DNA from: Ectobacillus funiculus
GTDB taxonomy: Bacteria; Bacillota; Bacilli; Bacillales; Bacillaceae_G
Direction: 5' to 3'
Assembly (NCBI RefSeq): GCF_004138295.1
Contig: NZ_SCFM01000012.1
Location: forward strand, 186,001-250,000
Length of the DNA: 64,000 bases
Below are positions 10,103-19,223 of the stretch, one piece after another. Within the stretch, counting starts at the first letter, position 1. The number at the start of each line of letters is the position of its first letter. The position numbers and the translations under genes were made by a program. The notes under the pieces are model-generated. The model did not search any database and had not been told where the DNA came from. It saw only the letters and a program-made list of their open reading frames with translations.

Positions 10103-10599
10103 GAATCCCTCCATTATATAAAACGAGAACATGGCAAATGTTTTTTGCGGGAGCAGCGATTGGGGGCGTACTAAGCTGGATTATTTTTTTGTATATGTAC
10201 GGAATTTATCATGAAGAACAAACATCCACAATTGCAAAGCAACAACTGAAAATACAAGCGTTAGAGCAAGACAAGCATTTGCTGATCGAAGACCAAAAAA
10301 AGCAGAATGAGCAAAATAAACGTATCTTAACGATTCAAGACATTAAAATTACCATCACCAACCATGATGCCTATGATTTAGACGGTCTGGCTGTTCACAC
10401 ACTCACCACTGCTGTACGGAATGACCTGCGGGAGTTGCTTACACAGGACATTCAAAGCGTTGCAAAAAATAAAGCACTTCTAAAAAAGGCAATTGAAAAC
10501 AAAACATATGAGCGAGATGAGCGGCAATATAGATTCAAGGTCGACTCCATCTATTTCGACACGGTATTGGAAATCTCCTTGAAAATTGCAGATAAATAG
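10099..10599 (+). CDS. ytrI: Sporulation membrane protein YtrI
   Basis: 166 residues; partner of YtrH in a two-gene sporulation operon. A short basic N-terminus is followed by one transmembrane segment (MFFAGAAIGGVLSWIIFLYM, residues about 13-32), then a coiled-coil-like stretch rich in Lys, Gln and Glu (residues about 40-75) and a globular tail. The ATG at 10099 overlaps the ytrH stop and has CAGGAG upstream, so translation is coupled. An intrinsic terminator follows within 3 bp of the stop. Confidence 0.88.
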   Translation: MRIPPLYKTRTWQMFFAGAAIGGVLSWIIFLYMYGIYHEEQTSTIAKQQLKIQALEQDKHLLIEDQKKQNEQNKRILTIQDIKITITNHDAYDLDGLAVHTLTTAVRNDLRELLTQDIQSVAKNKALLKKAIENKTYERDERQYRFKVDSIYFDTVLEISLKIADK

Positions 10600-10642
10600 A
10601 AAAAAGCCAATTGTCCCAACCGCACGGGGTAATTGGCTTTTT
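10600..10642 (+). terminator. Intrinsic terminator after ytrI
   Basis: Stem AAAAAGCCAATT / AATTGGCTTTTT with a T-run. An inverted copy of the dispersed element begins at the base right after the T-run. Confidence 0.85.
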
Positions 10643-10775
10643 CGCACTGTAAGAAATTATAAATTTTCAGCTAGAAGTCATGCTGCACAGGCGGAAATGT
10701 TAGGAGTACAGTGTAAGGATAAGGGCAACTACGCTTCTTTCTTCGCCTACCAGCTCGCCAATCAGCAAGTTTTCT
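10643..10775 (-). repeat. Dispersed element, inverted copy after ytrI terminator
   Basis: A full-length but diverged copy, in the opposite orientation to most others. Its right end (CGCACTGTAAGAAA as read on plus) touches the ytrI terminator T-run; its left hairpin (CTTGCTGATTGGCGAG on minus) faces nrnA. Confidence 0.85.
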
Positions 10776-10789
10776 ATAAAAATCCTCTA

Positions 10790-11725
10790 TTATTGTCTGC
10801 AAAGTGCGCGTAAATCTTCAATAAGCGCATCTGCTTCCTCCCATGAATGGACTGTTGCACCAGATGCTAACGGATGCCCTCCGCCATTATATTGAGCCGC
10901 TAGCTTATTAATCACAAGACCCTTGGAACGAAGACGAACACGAATGGATTCCTTCTCCTCAAGGAACAAGACCCATGCACGTATACCCGCGATGCTTCCA
11001 AGTGTTCCAACGACCGATGAAGCCTCCGCTGTTGTAACGCCAAACTTCTCCATCGTCTCACGGGAAATTTTAATATAGGATGCCCCTTCCTCCGTGAGCT
11101 CAAAATTTTGCAAAATATAGCCATTTAAACGCGACAGACTAACGCTCGTCTTGTACATTTCATTATACAGTTCTGGAAAATCAATGCCCATTGCCACAAG
11201 CTGCGCCGCATATTCAAATGTTTTGGGCGACGTGTTGCGGAATAAGAAGCGGCCTGTATCACCAACAATACCGCCAAAGATAAGGCGTGCTGATTCCTCT
11301 GTTAACACAAGGCCTTTGTCTTGTCCGTATAAATAAAACTCATAAATCATCTCGCTGCATGAGCTTGCCGTCGTATCAACCCACAACAAATCTCCGTACG
11401 GCGTTGCATTCGGATGATGGTCAATTTTAATTAACATTTTTCCATTTTTATAACGTTGGTCACAAATGCGATCCTCGTTGGCTGTATCACATACAATAAC
11501 CAATGCATTTTCATATGTACTGTCATCTACATTATCCATGATACGCATATAAGAAAGTGTTGGTTCATTCGCCCCGGTCATATAGATGTTTTTCTCCGGG
11601 AACGATGCTTGCAGCATGGTACCAAGTCCGCATTGTGATCCTAATGCATCCGGATCTGGACGAATATGACGATGAACAATAATCGTATCAAATTGCTTAA
11701 TAGCCTCTAAAATTTGTTCTTTCAT
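10790..11725 (-). CDS. nrnA: Bifunctional nanoRNase / pAp phosphatase NrnA
   Basis: A DHH/DHHA1 phosphoesterase of 311 residues that degrades 2-5-mer RNA and dephosphorylates 3'-phosphoadenosine-5'-phosphate. Visible metal-binding motifs: VHRHIRPDPDALGSQ, VCDTANEDR and the DHH signature IKIDHHPNATPYGD; the C-terminal DHHA1 part has AAQYNGGGHPLASGA. The ATG at 11725 is chosen (product begins MKEQILEAIKQFD); the SD AAGGAG is about 12 nt upstream, rather far. It corresponds to B. subtilis ytqI, which also neighbours ytrI and ytpI. Confidence 0.93.
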   Translation of the reverse strand: MKEQILEAIKQFDTIIVHRHIRPDPDALGSQCGLGTMLQASFPEKNIYMTGANEPTLSYMRIMDNVDDSTYENALVIVCDTANEDRICDQRYKNGKMLIKIDHHPNATPYGDLLWVDTTASSCSEMIYEFYLYGQDKGLVLTEESARLIFGGIVGDTGRFLFRNTSPKTFEYAAQLVAMGIDFPELYNEMYKTSVSLSRLNGYILQNFELTEEGASYIKISRETMEKFGVTTAEASSVVGTLGSIAGIRAWVLFLEEKESIRVRLRSKGLVINKLAAQYNGGGHPLASGATVHSWEEADALIEDLRALCRQ

Positions 11726-11846
11726 AGCTTTATAAATCTCCTTTTCTTCGTAGCTCCTGCTCTTATCATACACGAAAACACTTCAAGCAGCAGGAAAATT
11801 CAGCTAAAATAAAAATAAATGCATATTAACTGGAGGGTTGTGGGTC

Positions 11847-12146
11847 ATGCCTGTATTAGCTGTTTTCATCGTCGTTTCATTTATGTTTTACCTGTTTTAC
11901 AAAACCAAGTATTTTCGTACACACCGACCAATGGAGAAGAGATGGCTTTCTGGAAAATCAAGCATGGCACTTGGACTATTTGTTCTGTTGTTCGGATTAA
12001 ATCAATTTTTTGTCCACCTCTCTACAGTAAGCATCATTGTAGGAGTATTGTTTATCCTGATAGGAGGCGCAAGTGCCTATAACGGCTTTCGCCAATACAA
12101 ACATTTTCTTCCTCTTGCTATAGAAGAAGCTGAAAAATTAAGTTAA
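11847..12146 (+). CDS. ytpI: YtpI family small membrane protein
   Basis: 99 residues, three predicted membrane segments (PVLAVFIVVSFMFYLFY; MALGLFVLLFGLNQFF; VSIIVGVLFILIGGASAY) separated by basic loops such as KTKYFRTHRPMEKRW. Function unknown; conserved in Bacillus between nrnA and ytoI, as here. The ATG at 11847 has GGAGGG 9 nt upstream. A terminator follows 7 bp after the stop. Confidence 0.85.
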   Translation: MPVLAVFIVVSFMFYLFYKTKYFRTHRPMEKRWLSGKSSMALGLFVLLFGLNQFFVHLSTVSIIVGVLFILIGGASAYNGFRQYKHFLPLAIEEAEKLS

Positions 12147-12153
12147 CAGAGAT

Positions 12154-12182
12154 AAAGCTATCTACCCATGGATAGCTTTTTC
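12154..12182 (+). terminator. Intrinsic terminator after ytpI
   Basis: Stem AAAGCTATC / GATAGCTTT with loop TACCCATG and a T-run. Confidence 0.8.
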
Positions 12183-12212
12183 CTTTCTTTGTATCATACG
12201 CACAAATCTTCT

Positions 12213-12347
12213 AAAGAAAACTCGCCGATTGGCGAGCTCTGCTCCTGGGCGAAGACAGAGGCGTAGTTGCCCTTATACTGTATTCCTAAAATTTCCGACT
12301 ATGTCGAATTGGCTTTCAGCTGGAAATTTATACTTTCTTACAGTGTA
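12213..12347 (+). repeat. Dispersed element, single full copy before ytoI 3' end
   Basis: Complete unit. Hairpin 1 is perfect. The long-range pair is CGTAGT with ACTATG (a G-U wobble is kept), and the distal pair is AAATTTCC with GGAAATTT. The right end ACAGTGTA runs into an A-tract at the 3' side of ytoI. Confidence 0.95.
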
Positions 12348-12389
12348 AAAAATAACGGGCATAGAGAGCTAAAATGAAACTCTATTTTA

Positions 12390-13703
12390 CTAGCGATCGA
12401 TTAGCTGCACCATTAAAAGTGCTTTTCCGACAACCGCCCCTTCCTGATACACCTCTACATCTACTTTTCCGAACTTTCTTCCAACTTCCATCACCTTTGG
12501 ATGCACTTCGATAATCGTATCAATTTGCACTGGCTTAACAAAGTAAATTGTTAAGTTTTCTACGACAAGATCTCCCTTTTTATGTACGCGCAGCACCCGA
12601 TTCGTCGCCTCTGTCACGATCGTTGTAAATACACCATATGATAAGGTTCCAATAGAGTTTGTCATTTGCGGTGTAACAGAAAAGCGGTACATACTCTCGT
12701 TCTTCGTTTCCTTTGTATCGATAAATTGATTAGTCACAATGTCCTCGATGGTCTCTCCGACCTGCGGCTGACGTTGAATCATCTGCAGCGCCTGCAAAAC
12801 GTCCTGCCGGCTTAGAATCCCCTGCAGTCTGTTCTGCTCATCAACAACCGGGAGAAGTTCAATGCCTTCCCACACCATCATCCGTGCTGCCGAAGCAACA
12901 GATACCTTGCCATTTACCGTAATGGGGTTTTTTGTCATTACCTTTTCTACAGGTGTTTCAATCGATACTCCGATAATGTCCTTTGCCGTAATAATTCCGA
13001 GCACCTTTAAATTCTCGTCGATAATCGGATAACGACCATGGAGCGTTTCTTGACTATATTCATGCCACTTGGCAACTAAATCTGTCGGTCTAAATGAAAT
13101 GGTTTTTTCGATTGGCGTTAAGATATCCTCTACAAGCACAATTTCTTTTTTGATCAGTTGGTCATAAATCGCACGGTTAATAAGTGTTGCAACTGTAAAG
13201 GTATCATAGCTGCTTGAAATAATTGGCAGCTTCAATTCATCTGCTAATTTTTTCACATGATCCTCTGTATCAAATCCGCCTGTAATCAGCACGGCTGCCC
13301 CGGCTTCTAACGCAAGCTGATGTGCCTGCGTGCGGTTTCCGACAATCAGCAGGTTTCCTGCATCCGTGTATCTCATCATAGCTTCAAGCTTCATCGCACC
13401 GATTACAAATTTATTTAAAGTCTTATGTAAGCCTTCCCGGCCACCAAGAACTTGTCCGTCTACAATGTTAATAACCTCGGCATATGTCAGTCTTTCAATG
13501 TTTTCCTTTTTCTTTTTCTCAATCCGGATCGTTCCAACACGTTCAATCGTGCTCACATAACCTTTATTCTCCGCATCTTTAATTGCTCGGTATGCCGTCC
13601 CTTCACTTACGTTCAAGTCCTTTGCAATTTGCCGCACCGAGATTTTGTGCCCTACCGGCAAGCTATTAATATGCTCTAAAATCTGATTGTGTTTCGTAGC
13701 CAA
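12390..13703 (-). CDS. ytoI: DRTGG/CBS-domain regulator-like protein YtoI
   Basis: 437 residues with four modules: an N-terminal helix-turn-helix (KISVRQIAKDLNVSEGTAYR, about 20-45), a DRTGG domain (about 75-185), a pair of CBS domains (about 195-310, LHGRYPIIDENLKVLGIITA and PVVDEQNRLQGILSRQDVL) and a C-terminal hotdog-like domain (about 335-437). CBS pairs commonly bind adenine nucleotides, so it is probably a nucleotide-sensing regulator, but the target is unknown. A TTG start at 13703 with a modest GGTGA upstream gives the normal family length. Confidence 0.85.
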   Translation of the reverse strand: MATKHNQILEHINSLPVGHKISVRQIAKDLNVSEGTAYRAIKDAENKGYVSTIERVGTIRIEKKKKENIERLTYAEVINIVDGQVLGGREGLHKTLNKFVIGAMKLEAMMRYTDAGNLLIVGNRTQAHQLALEAGAAVLITGGFDTEDHVKKLADELKLPIISSSYDTFTVATLINRAIYDQLIKKEIVLVEDILTPIEKTISFRPTDLVAKWHEYSQETLHGRYPIIDENLKVLGIITAKDIIGVSIETPVEKVMTKNPITVNGKVSVASAARMMVWEGIELLPVVDEQNRLQGILSRQDVLQALQMIQRQPQVGETIEDIVTNQFIDTKETKNESMYRFSVTPQMTNSIGTLSYGVFTTIVTEATNRVLRVHKKGDLVVENLTIYFVKPVQIDTIIEVHPKVMEVGRKFGKVDVEVYQEGAVVGKALLMVQLIDR

Positions 13704-13816
13704 GCAGCTTCACCATACTTTCCTTCCAGCGTTATAATAACAATTATACTACAAAATGAATACTGTTACACTGGAAGTAAGGAGAGCTGTATTCATTTTT
13801 TTATAACACATTAAAA

Positions 13817-13891
13817 GGAGGCGTAGCCCTACTGATACTGTATACCTAAAATTCCCTCCTACGTCGAATGGACTTCTGGCTGACAATGTAA
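13817..13891 (+). repeat. Dispersed element, 5'-truncated copy
   Basis: Starts at GAGGCGTAGCCCTA and lacks both hairpins. It keeps the CGTAG/CTACG pair, lost most of the distal arm, and ends ACAATGTAAAA against the ytkL terminator. Confidence 0.8.
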
Positions 13892-13923
13892 AAAAGAAGC
13901 GCCCCACCTCTAGGCACCTCTTT
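13890..13923 (-). terminator. Intrinsic terminator after ytkL
   Basis: Read on minus: AAAGAGGTGCC, loop, GGGCGCTTCTTT (with G-U pairs), then a T-run that touches the truncated repeat copy. Confidence 0.65.
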
Positions 13924-13931
13924 CCTTTGTT

Positions 13932-14615
13932 CTACAATTCAATTGCTTCCCCCGGCTGTAATACTTTCCCAACGCTGCCTTGCAGCATTTCCACAAAGTG
14001 ATATGGATCCTGCTGAATCGGCGGGAATGTATTATAGTGCATTGGCACGACAACTTTTGCACCAAGCCATTGGGCTGCAAGCGCTGCATCCTCAGGCCCC
14101 ATTGTGAAATTATCACCAATCGGCAAAAATGCTACGTCAATGGCATGACGGGAGCCAATCAGCTTCATGTCCGAAAACAGCGCTGTATCGCCTGCGTGAT
14201 AAATCGTTTTTCCTTCTGCCGTAAACAAAATGCCAGCCGGCATGCCTGTATAGGTAATCGTCTTTGTTTGCTCGTCTATGTAAGCAGAACCGTGAAACGC
14301 TTGTGTAAGCTTTACCATCCCGAAGTCAAATTCACGAGAGCCCCCGATATGCATGCTGTGAGTTTTTACTCCCTGCCATCCCAAAAATGCTGCCAATTCG
14401 GCAGTTGCTACAACCAAAGCATCATTCTGTTTTGCAATCGCCACTGTGTCGCCAACGTGGTCACCATGACCATGCGTAAGTAAAATAGCATCAGCTTTTA
14501 CCTCATCGGGCTTCAAGTCTGTCTGTGGATTTCCTGTTAAAAACGGGTCAATGAGAATTGTAAAATCATTTGTTTCAATTTTGACGACAGAATGACCGTG
14601 ATAAGATACCTTCAT
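13932..14615 (-). CDS. ytkL: UPF0173 metal-dependent hydrolase YtkL
   Basis: A 227-residue metallo-beta-lactamase-fold hydrolase. Metal ligands: [12 protein letters not shown] (HxHxDH), the Asp in [12 protein letters not shown] and the terminal His in [11 protein letters not shown]. The physiological substrate of UPF0173 proteins is unknown. The ATG at 14615 follows a strong AAGGAGG; a longer upstream frame overlaps the divergent peptidase gene and is rejected. A terminator follows the stop. Confidence 0.92.
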   Translation of the reverse strand: MKVSYHGHSVVKIETNDFTILIDPFLTGNPQTDLKPDEVKADAILLTHGHGDHVGDTVAIAKQNDALVVATAELAAFLGWQGVKTHSMHIGGSREFDFGMVKLTQAFHGSAYIDEQTKTITYTGMPAGILFTAEGKTIYHAGDTALFSDMKLIGSRHAIDVAFLPIGDNFTMGPEDAALAAQWLGAKVVVPMHYNTFPPIQQDPYHFVEMLQGSVGKVLQPGEAIEL

Positions 14616-14783
14616 TTCGTTTTCCTCCTTAAAATCTTTCTTCACCCCTTCTATTCTATAAACAAATTCTCTAGGTTTCAAAACAAATCCTTTAAATCTT
14701 TTATCCCTTTTAACACTTCCTCTCTTGTCATCGCAACAGAGAAACAGTAAAGTTATAATAACGAAACAAGGGAGGGTTGAGAT

Positions 14784-15884
14784 ATGAACCAACGGCTGCA
14801 AAATTTGATGCATTGGCTGCAGGAACGCGATATCGATGTAGCATTTCTTACCTCTACACCGAACGTATTTTACCTGAGCAAGTTTTATTGTGAGCCGCAT
14901 GAGCGGCTGCTGGGACTGTTTATCTTTCCCGAAAGTGAGCCAATTTTAATTTGTCCTAAAATGGAAGAGCACCAAGTACGGCATGCAGGCTGGATGCACG
15001 AAGTGATTGGATACAGCGATACTGACAATATATGGTCGCTCATCTCAAAGACAATCGAAAAAAGAGGGCTTCGTGTTCACACAGCAGCAATCGAAAAGGA
15101 GCATTTAAACGTAGAACGGTATGAAAATCTTCAAAATCTGTTTCAAAATGCTCATTTTATTGCTGCAGAAGCAAAACTGCATGAGCTTCGCCTCATAAAG
15201 GATGAACAGGAGCTTACTATTTTACGCCAAGCTGCCTATATGGCAGACTATGCAATTGAAATAGGCGTAGGTGAAATCGCGGAAGGAAAAACAGAGCTGA
15301 CAATTTTGGCAGCAATCGAAACAGAACTGAAGAAAAAAGGGATTCAACAGATGGCCTTTAATACGATGGTGCTAACTGGCACAAACTCAGCCTTGCCGCA
15401 TGGCGCCCCAGGTGCGAACCGCATTCAGCGTGGGGACTTTGTGTTATTTGATTTAGGTGTAATTATCGATGGCTACTGTTCCGACATTACACGCACTGTT
15501 GCATTCGGAAATGTGACAGAAGAACAAAAACGCATATATGATACTGTACGCGATGCACAGCAAAAAGCAATTGATATGTGCAAGCCTGGTGTACCATTCG
15601 ATACAATTGACCGCGCTGCACGCTCACATATTGAGCAAGCTGGATATGGAAATTATTTTCCGCACCGTCTCGGACACGGCTTAGGAATTAGCGTGCATGA
15701 GTATCCATCTGTTACGGATGCCAACACAACCCCCTTGCAAGAGGGAATGGTGTTCACAATTGAGCCTGGCATATACGTCCCTGCTATTGGTGGAGTGCGT
15801 ATTGAGGATGATGTGTATGTAACAAAAAAGGGTACAGAAATCTTGACGAAATATCCAAAGGAATTACAAATTATTAAAAAATAA
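14784..15884 (+). CDS. M24 family Xaa-Pro peptidase
   Basis: A 366-residue cytoplasmic dinuclear-metal peptidase of the Xaa-Pro dipeptidase/aminopeptidase group. An N-terminal creatinase-like domain (1 to about 130) precedes the pita-bread catalytic domain. The metal ligands are all present: Asp in [13 protein letters not shown] and [12 protein letters not shown], His in [15 protein letters not shown], Glu in [13 protein letters not shown] and Glu in [23 protein letters not shown] precedes the ATG. Divergent from ytkL. Probably recycles proline-containing peptides. Confidence 0.9.
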   Translation: MNQRLQNLMHWLQERDIDVAFLTSTPNVFYLSKFYCEPHERLLGLFIFPESEPILICPKMEEHQVRHAGWMHEVIGYSDTDNIWSLISKTIEKRGLRVHTAAIEKEHLNVERYENLQNLFQNAHFIAAEAKLHELRLIKDEQELTILRQAAYMADYAIEIGVGEIAEGKTELTILAAIETELKKKGIQQMAFNTMVLTGTNSALPHGAPGANRIQRGDFVLFDLGVIIDGYCSDITRTVAFGNVTEEQKRIYDTVRDAQQKAIDMCKPGVPFDTIDRAARSHIEQAGYGNYFPHRLGHGLGISVHEYPSVTDANTTPLQEGMVFTIEPGIYVPAIGGVRIEDDVYVTKKGTEILTKYPKELQIIKK

Positions 15885-15991
15885 TTATCTTTTTACAGTG
15901 GATTTTGTATATTTCGATACATTACTAGAAGGAATTTCTCTTCTCTATAGCGAAATGTACGAAATGCATTTATGGAAGGGGATCAAACATC

Positions 15992-16255
15992 ATGGAATTC
16001 GAAGGAGCTCTAATTCAAGAAGAAGGTGTGACATTTGCAATTGCCGTTGTAGAAAACGGTCTATTTTATAATTCAGACGACTATATTAATCAAGTCCGGG
16101 ATAAATTTGTACCATATTTTCCAAATGTTCCTATAGTTCTAGTAAGCAAGGATCGGAAAGGCAGACCAGTATATCATGGCAGAACAGAACTCACTTTATT
16201 TCTTGCCGGACTTGATTATCGAAAAATTGACTGGAAACGTTATAACGCCAGCTAA
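15992..16255 (+). CDS. Small conserved hypothetical protein (87 aa)
   Basis: Begins MEFEGALIQEEGVTFAIAVV; no membrane segment or known motif. The ATG at 15992 follows GGAAGGGG at suitable spacing. It lies 107 bp after the M24 peptidase gene and is followed by its own terminator, which supports a real gene. Its alternation of hydrophobic strands and polar turns suggests a small alpha/beta fold. Function unknown. Confidence 0.7.
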   Translation: MEFEGALIQEEGVTFAIAVVENGLFYNSDDYINQVRDKFVPYFPNVPIVLVSKDRKGRPVYHGRTELTLFLAGLDYRKIDWKRYNAS

Positions 16256-16275
16256 TCTTATATAACAACATACAC

Positions 16276-16305
16276 AAAAGGACCTATGATAAAATGGGTC
16301 CTTTG
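16276..16305. terminator. Bidirectional terminator between the 87-aa gene and ald
   Basis: Stem AAAGGACC / GGTCCTTT, loop of 12, T-runs at both ends, between convergent genes. Confidence 0.8.
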
Positions 16306-16310
16306 CGCTG

Positions 16311-17426
16311 TTACGAAAGAAGCGTAACTGCGTCTACATAGGGTAAGTCATGCGCTTGTGCAACAGCCTGATATGTGACATGACCATTTAATGTGTTGAT
16401 CCCCTTTAGCAATGCTTCATTATCAAGACAGGCTCTCTTGTAGCCTTTTCTGGCAATTTGCACTGCATACGGTACCGTTACATTTGTGAGGGCAATGGTT
16501 GAGGTACGCGGCACAGCTCCCGGCATATTCGCCACAGCATAATGAACAACGCCATGCTTGATATAGGTTGGATTGTCGTGTGTTGTAAGATGATCCGTCG
16601 TTTCAAAAATACCACCTTGGTCAATGGCAACATCAACAATTACTGAGCCGGGCTCCATCGACTGAATGATGTCTGTACTTACAAGTTTCGGGGCCTTTGC
16701 GCCTGGAATGAGCACAGCTCCAATTACTAAATCACTTTCTCTCACCGTATGAGCAATATTATATGGGTTTGACATGAGGGTTGTAATGCGATGACCGAAA
16801 ATATCATCCAACTCACGAAGACGCTGTGGATTTACATCAATCATCGTCACATTTGCACCTAAACCTACCGCAATTTTCGCTGCGTTTGTACCTGCCACCC
16901 CTCCGCCAATAATGGTTACCTGACCGCGTTTCACCCCCGGAACCCCACCAAGTAAAATTCCTTTTCCTCCTTTGGGCTTTTCAAGAAACTGGGCTCCTAT
17001 TTGCGTAGCCATTCGACCTGCAACTTCACTCATCGGTGTCAGCAATGGTAATGATTGGTTTGTTAACTGTACTGTCTCGTAGGCTATACCAACTACCTTT
17101 TTCTCGCTCAGCGCTTTTGTTAGCTCGGGCTCCGCTGCAAGATGCAAATAGGTAAATAAAATTAATCCTTCCCGAAAATAAATGTACTCGCTTTGAATCG
17201 GCTCCTTGACTTTCATCACCATATCCATTGACCATGCCTCTTGCGCCGTACGTACAATAACAGCACCAGCTTTTTCATACTCCTTGTCTGTAAATCCGGA
17301 GCCAAGCCCTGCTTCCGTCTCAATATATACCTCATGTCCACCTCCAACGAGATGAATAACCCCCGCTGGCGTCATAGCTACACGGTTTTCGTTATTTTTA
17401 ACTTCCTTTGGTATACCGATTCGCAC
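16311..17426 (-). CDS. ald: Alanine dehydrogenase
   Basis: Converts L-alanine and NAD+ to pyruvate, ammonia and NADH. 371 residues, the family length. N-terminal substrate domain: [20 protein letters not shown] with the conserved Arg and Lys. Rossmann domain with [20 protein letters not shown]. Conserved [16 protein letters not shown] near the C-terminus. A GTG start at 17426 follows AAGGGGGAAGG. In B. subtilis ald supports growth on alanine and sporulation. A remnant of a universal stress protein gene lies upstream on the other strand. Confidence 0.96.
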   Translation of the reverse strand: MRIGIPKEVKNNENRVAMTPAGVIHLVGGGHEVYIETEAGLGSGFTDKEYEKAGAVIVRTAQEAWSMDMVMKVKEPIQSEYIYFREGLILFTYLHLAAEPELTKALSEKKVVGIAYETVQLTNQSLPLLTPMSEVAGRMATQIGAQFLEKPKGGKGILLGGVPGVKRGQVTIIGGGVAGTNAAKIAVGLGANVTMIDVNPQRLRELDDIFGHRITTLMSNPYNIAHTVRESDLVIGAVLIPGAKAPKLVSTDIIQSMEPGSVIVDVAIDQGGIFETTDHLTTHDNPTYIKHGVVHYAVANMPGAVPRTSTIALTNVTVPYAVQIARKGYKRACLDNEALLKGINTLNGHVTYQAVAQAHDLPYVDAVTLLS

Positions 17427-17548
17427 TGCGCCTTCCCCCTTAAGATAATAAAAGCTCGTCTTCTGCTAGCATATGCAACAAAACGAAAAAATATTTAAGG
17501 CCCGTTCCCTATTTTGGATCTTTGTTTACAACTTCACAATCTTAATGA

Positions 17549-17659
17549 AATGCAGTAAAGAGCTTTCTAATCGGCAATGTATCTGAACATATTATTCGCT
17601 ATGCAAAATATGATTTCCTTGCCGTTCGCAGCAAAGAAAAGGAAAAGAGTGAGCTGTAA
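17549..17659 (+). pseudogene. Universal stress protein, C-terminal remnant
   Basis: A 37-codon open frame after a TGA, reading AVKSFLIGNVSEHIIRYAKY then DFLAVRS and a charged tail to TAA. The pattern small-x-SFLxGxVSExhhxxAxxDxLxVR is the end of the UspA fold, which holds the ATP-binding G-x(9)-G-S/N segment. The preceding 85 bp show no further USP sequence and no start. It lies just upstream of ald and directly before a repeat copy (17675), so most of the gene was probably deleted. Confidence 0.6.
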
Positions 17660-17674
17660 GTGAATTATATAGAT

Positions 17675-17807
17675 AAAGAAAACTCGTCGATTGGCGAGCC
17701 CTGCCCTTGGGCGAAGACAGAGGCGTAGTTGCACTTATACTTTATTCCTAAAATTTCTCACTACGTCGAATTCGCTTCTAGCTGGAAATTTATACTTTCT
17801 TACAATG
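17675..17807 (+). repeat. Dispersed element, full copy before argH terminator
   Basis: Complete unit with one mismatch in hairpin 1 (CTCGTC/GGCGAG). CGTAGT/ACTACG is intact and AAATTTCT pairs with GGAAATTT through one wobble. The right end is 1 bp from the argH terminator. Confidence 0.95.
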
Positions 17808-17808
17808 A

Positions 17809-17840
17809 AAACAAGCCAAGGCATATGCCTTGGCTTGTTT
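17809..17840 (-). terminator. Terminator after argH, a perfect 32-bp palindrome
   Basis: AAACAAGCCAAGGCAT followed by its exact reverse complement, ending in TTT on both strands, 10 bp from the argH stop. Confidence 0.85.
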
Positions 17841-17849
17841 CCTATCCTA

Positions 17850-19223
17850 TTATCCCAATACTGCATTTGCTTTCTCAAGCGCTTGACGCACTTGATCAAA
17901 GCCAGTACCGCCTTCACTATTACGACGCTTTACTGCTGCATACGGGTCCAATACATCATACAAATCCGCCTCAAACAACGGACATACCTCTTGATACGTC
18001 TCAAGTGGCAAATCTAATAAGTAAATGCCCTTTTCAATACACATGAGCACTAAACGTCCTACTACCTCATGCGCCTGACGGAACGGAAGACCTTTTGCTG
18101 CCAAGTAATCCGCAATTTCAGTTGCATTAGAGAAGTCTTGCTTTACTGCCTGTCCGAGCTTATCAGTATTTACTTTCATTGTGTCAATCATGCCTGCCAT
18201 TACAAGAAGAGAAGTTTTAATTGTTTTCACCGTATCAAACATACCTTCCTTGTCCTCTTGCAAGTCTTTATTATAGGCAAGCGGCAGACCCTTCATAACC
18301 GTAAGCAGGCTAAATAGGTTTCCGTATACGCGTCCTGTTTTACCACGGATTAACTCCGCCATATCCGGGTTTTTCTTTTGCGGCATAATGCTGCTTCCTG
18401 TAGAGTATTTGTCACTCATTTCAATGAATTGAAACTCCTGACTGCTCCACAAAATAAGCTCCTCGCAAAAACGCGACAAGTGCATCATCAAGATAGAAGA
18501 GCCGCTTAAAAACTCTAGAATAAAGTCACGGTCACTTACCGCATCCATGCTGTTTTCATAAATGCCGTCAAATCCAAGCAATGACGCGCTGTAGCTGCGG
18601 TCAATCGGGAATGTTGTACCAGCAAGAGCACCAGCTCCAAGCGGAGAAAGATTGATGCGTTTTAAGGAATCCTCATAACGCTCAACATCACGCTGCAGCA
18701 TCCAAAAGTATGCAAGAAGATGATGCGCAAACGACACTGGCTGTGCACGCTGCAAATGCGTGTAGCCTGGCATAATCGTTTCCACATGCTGCTCCGCCTT
18801 CTTCACGAGCACCTCTTGCAGCCCTTTCAGCTTAGCAATAATATCGCGAACTTCTTTACGTAAGTACAAATGCATATCCGTCGCAACTTGGTCATTACGG
18901 CTACGGGCAGTATGCAGTTTACCGCCCACTTCGCCGATTTGTTCAATTAGCATTTTTTCTAGGTTTAAATGAACATCCTCATTTTCAACAGAAAATGTCA
19001 ATTCATTGTTGTTTGCTTTCTCAAGAAGAACTTGCAGTCCTTCCTTAATCTTTGCCGCATCTTCTTCTGGAAGGATGCCGGATTTCGCAAGCATCGTAAC
19101 ATGTGCGATACTTCCTTCAAGATCCTCAAGCACAAGCTCTTGATCGAAGAAAATGGATGCTCCGAATTCTTCTACCCACGCTTCGGCTCCTTCTGTGAAG
19201 CGGCCGCCCCAAAGTTTTTTCAC
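17850..19223 (-). CDS. argH: Argininosuccinate lyase
   Basis: Splits argininosuccinate to arginine and fumarate, the last step of arginine synthesis. 457 residues; fumarase/aspartase superfamily signature [15 protein letters not shown] (catalytic Ser loop) at about residues 275-290, with [12 protein letters not shown] and [18 protein letters not shown] upstream. The ATG at 19223 overlaps the argG stop by 4 bp (ATGA), so it is translationally coupled to argG. Regulation presumably comes from the ARG boxes ahead of argG. Confidence 0.97.
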   Translation of the reverse strand: MKKLWGGRFTEGAEAWVEEFGASIFFDQELVLEDLEGSIAHVTMLAKSGILPEEDAAKIKEGLQVLLEKANNNELTFSVENEDVHLNLEKMLIEQIGEVGGKLHTARSRNDQVATDMHLYLRKEVRDIIAKLKGLQEVLVKKAEQHVETIMPGYTHLQRAQPVSFAHHLLAYFWMLQRDVERYEDSLKRINLSPLGAGALAGTTFPIDRSYSASLLGFDGIYENSMDAVSDRDFILEFLSGSSILMMHLSRFCEELILWSSQEFQFIEMSDKYSTGSSIMPQKKNPDMAELIRGKTGRVYGNLFSLLTVMKGLPLAYNKDLQEDKEGMFDTVKTIKTSLLVMAGMIDTMKVNTDKLGQAVKQDFSNATEIADYLAAKGLPFRQAHEVVGRLVLMCIEKGIYLLDLPLETYQEVCPLFEADLYDVLDPYAAVKRRNSEGGTGFDQVRQALEKANAVLG

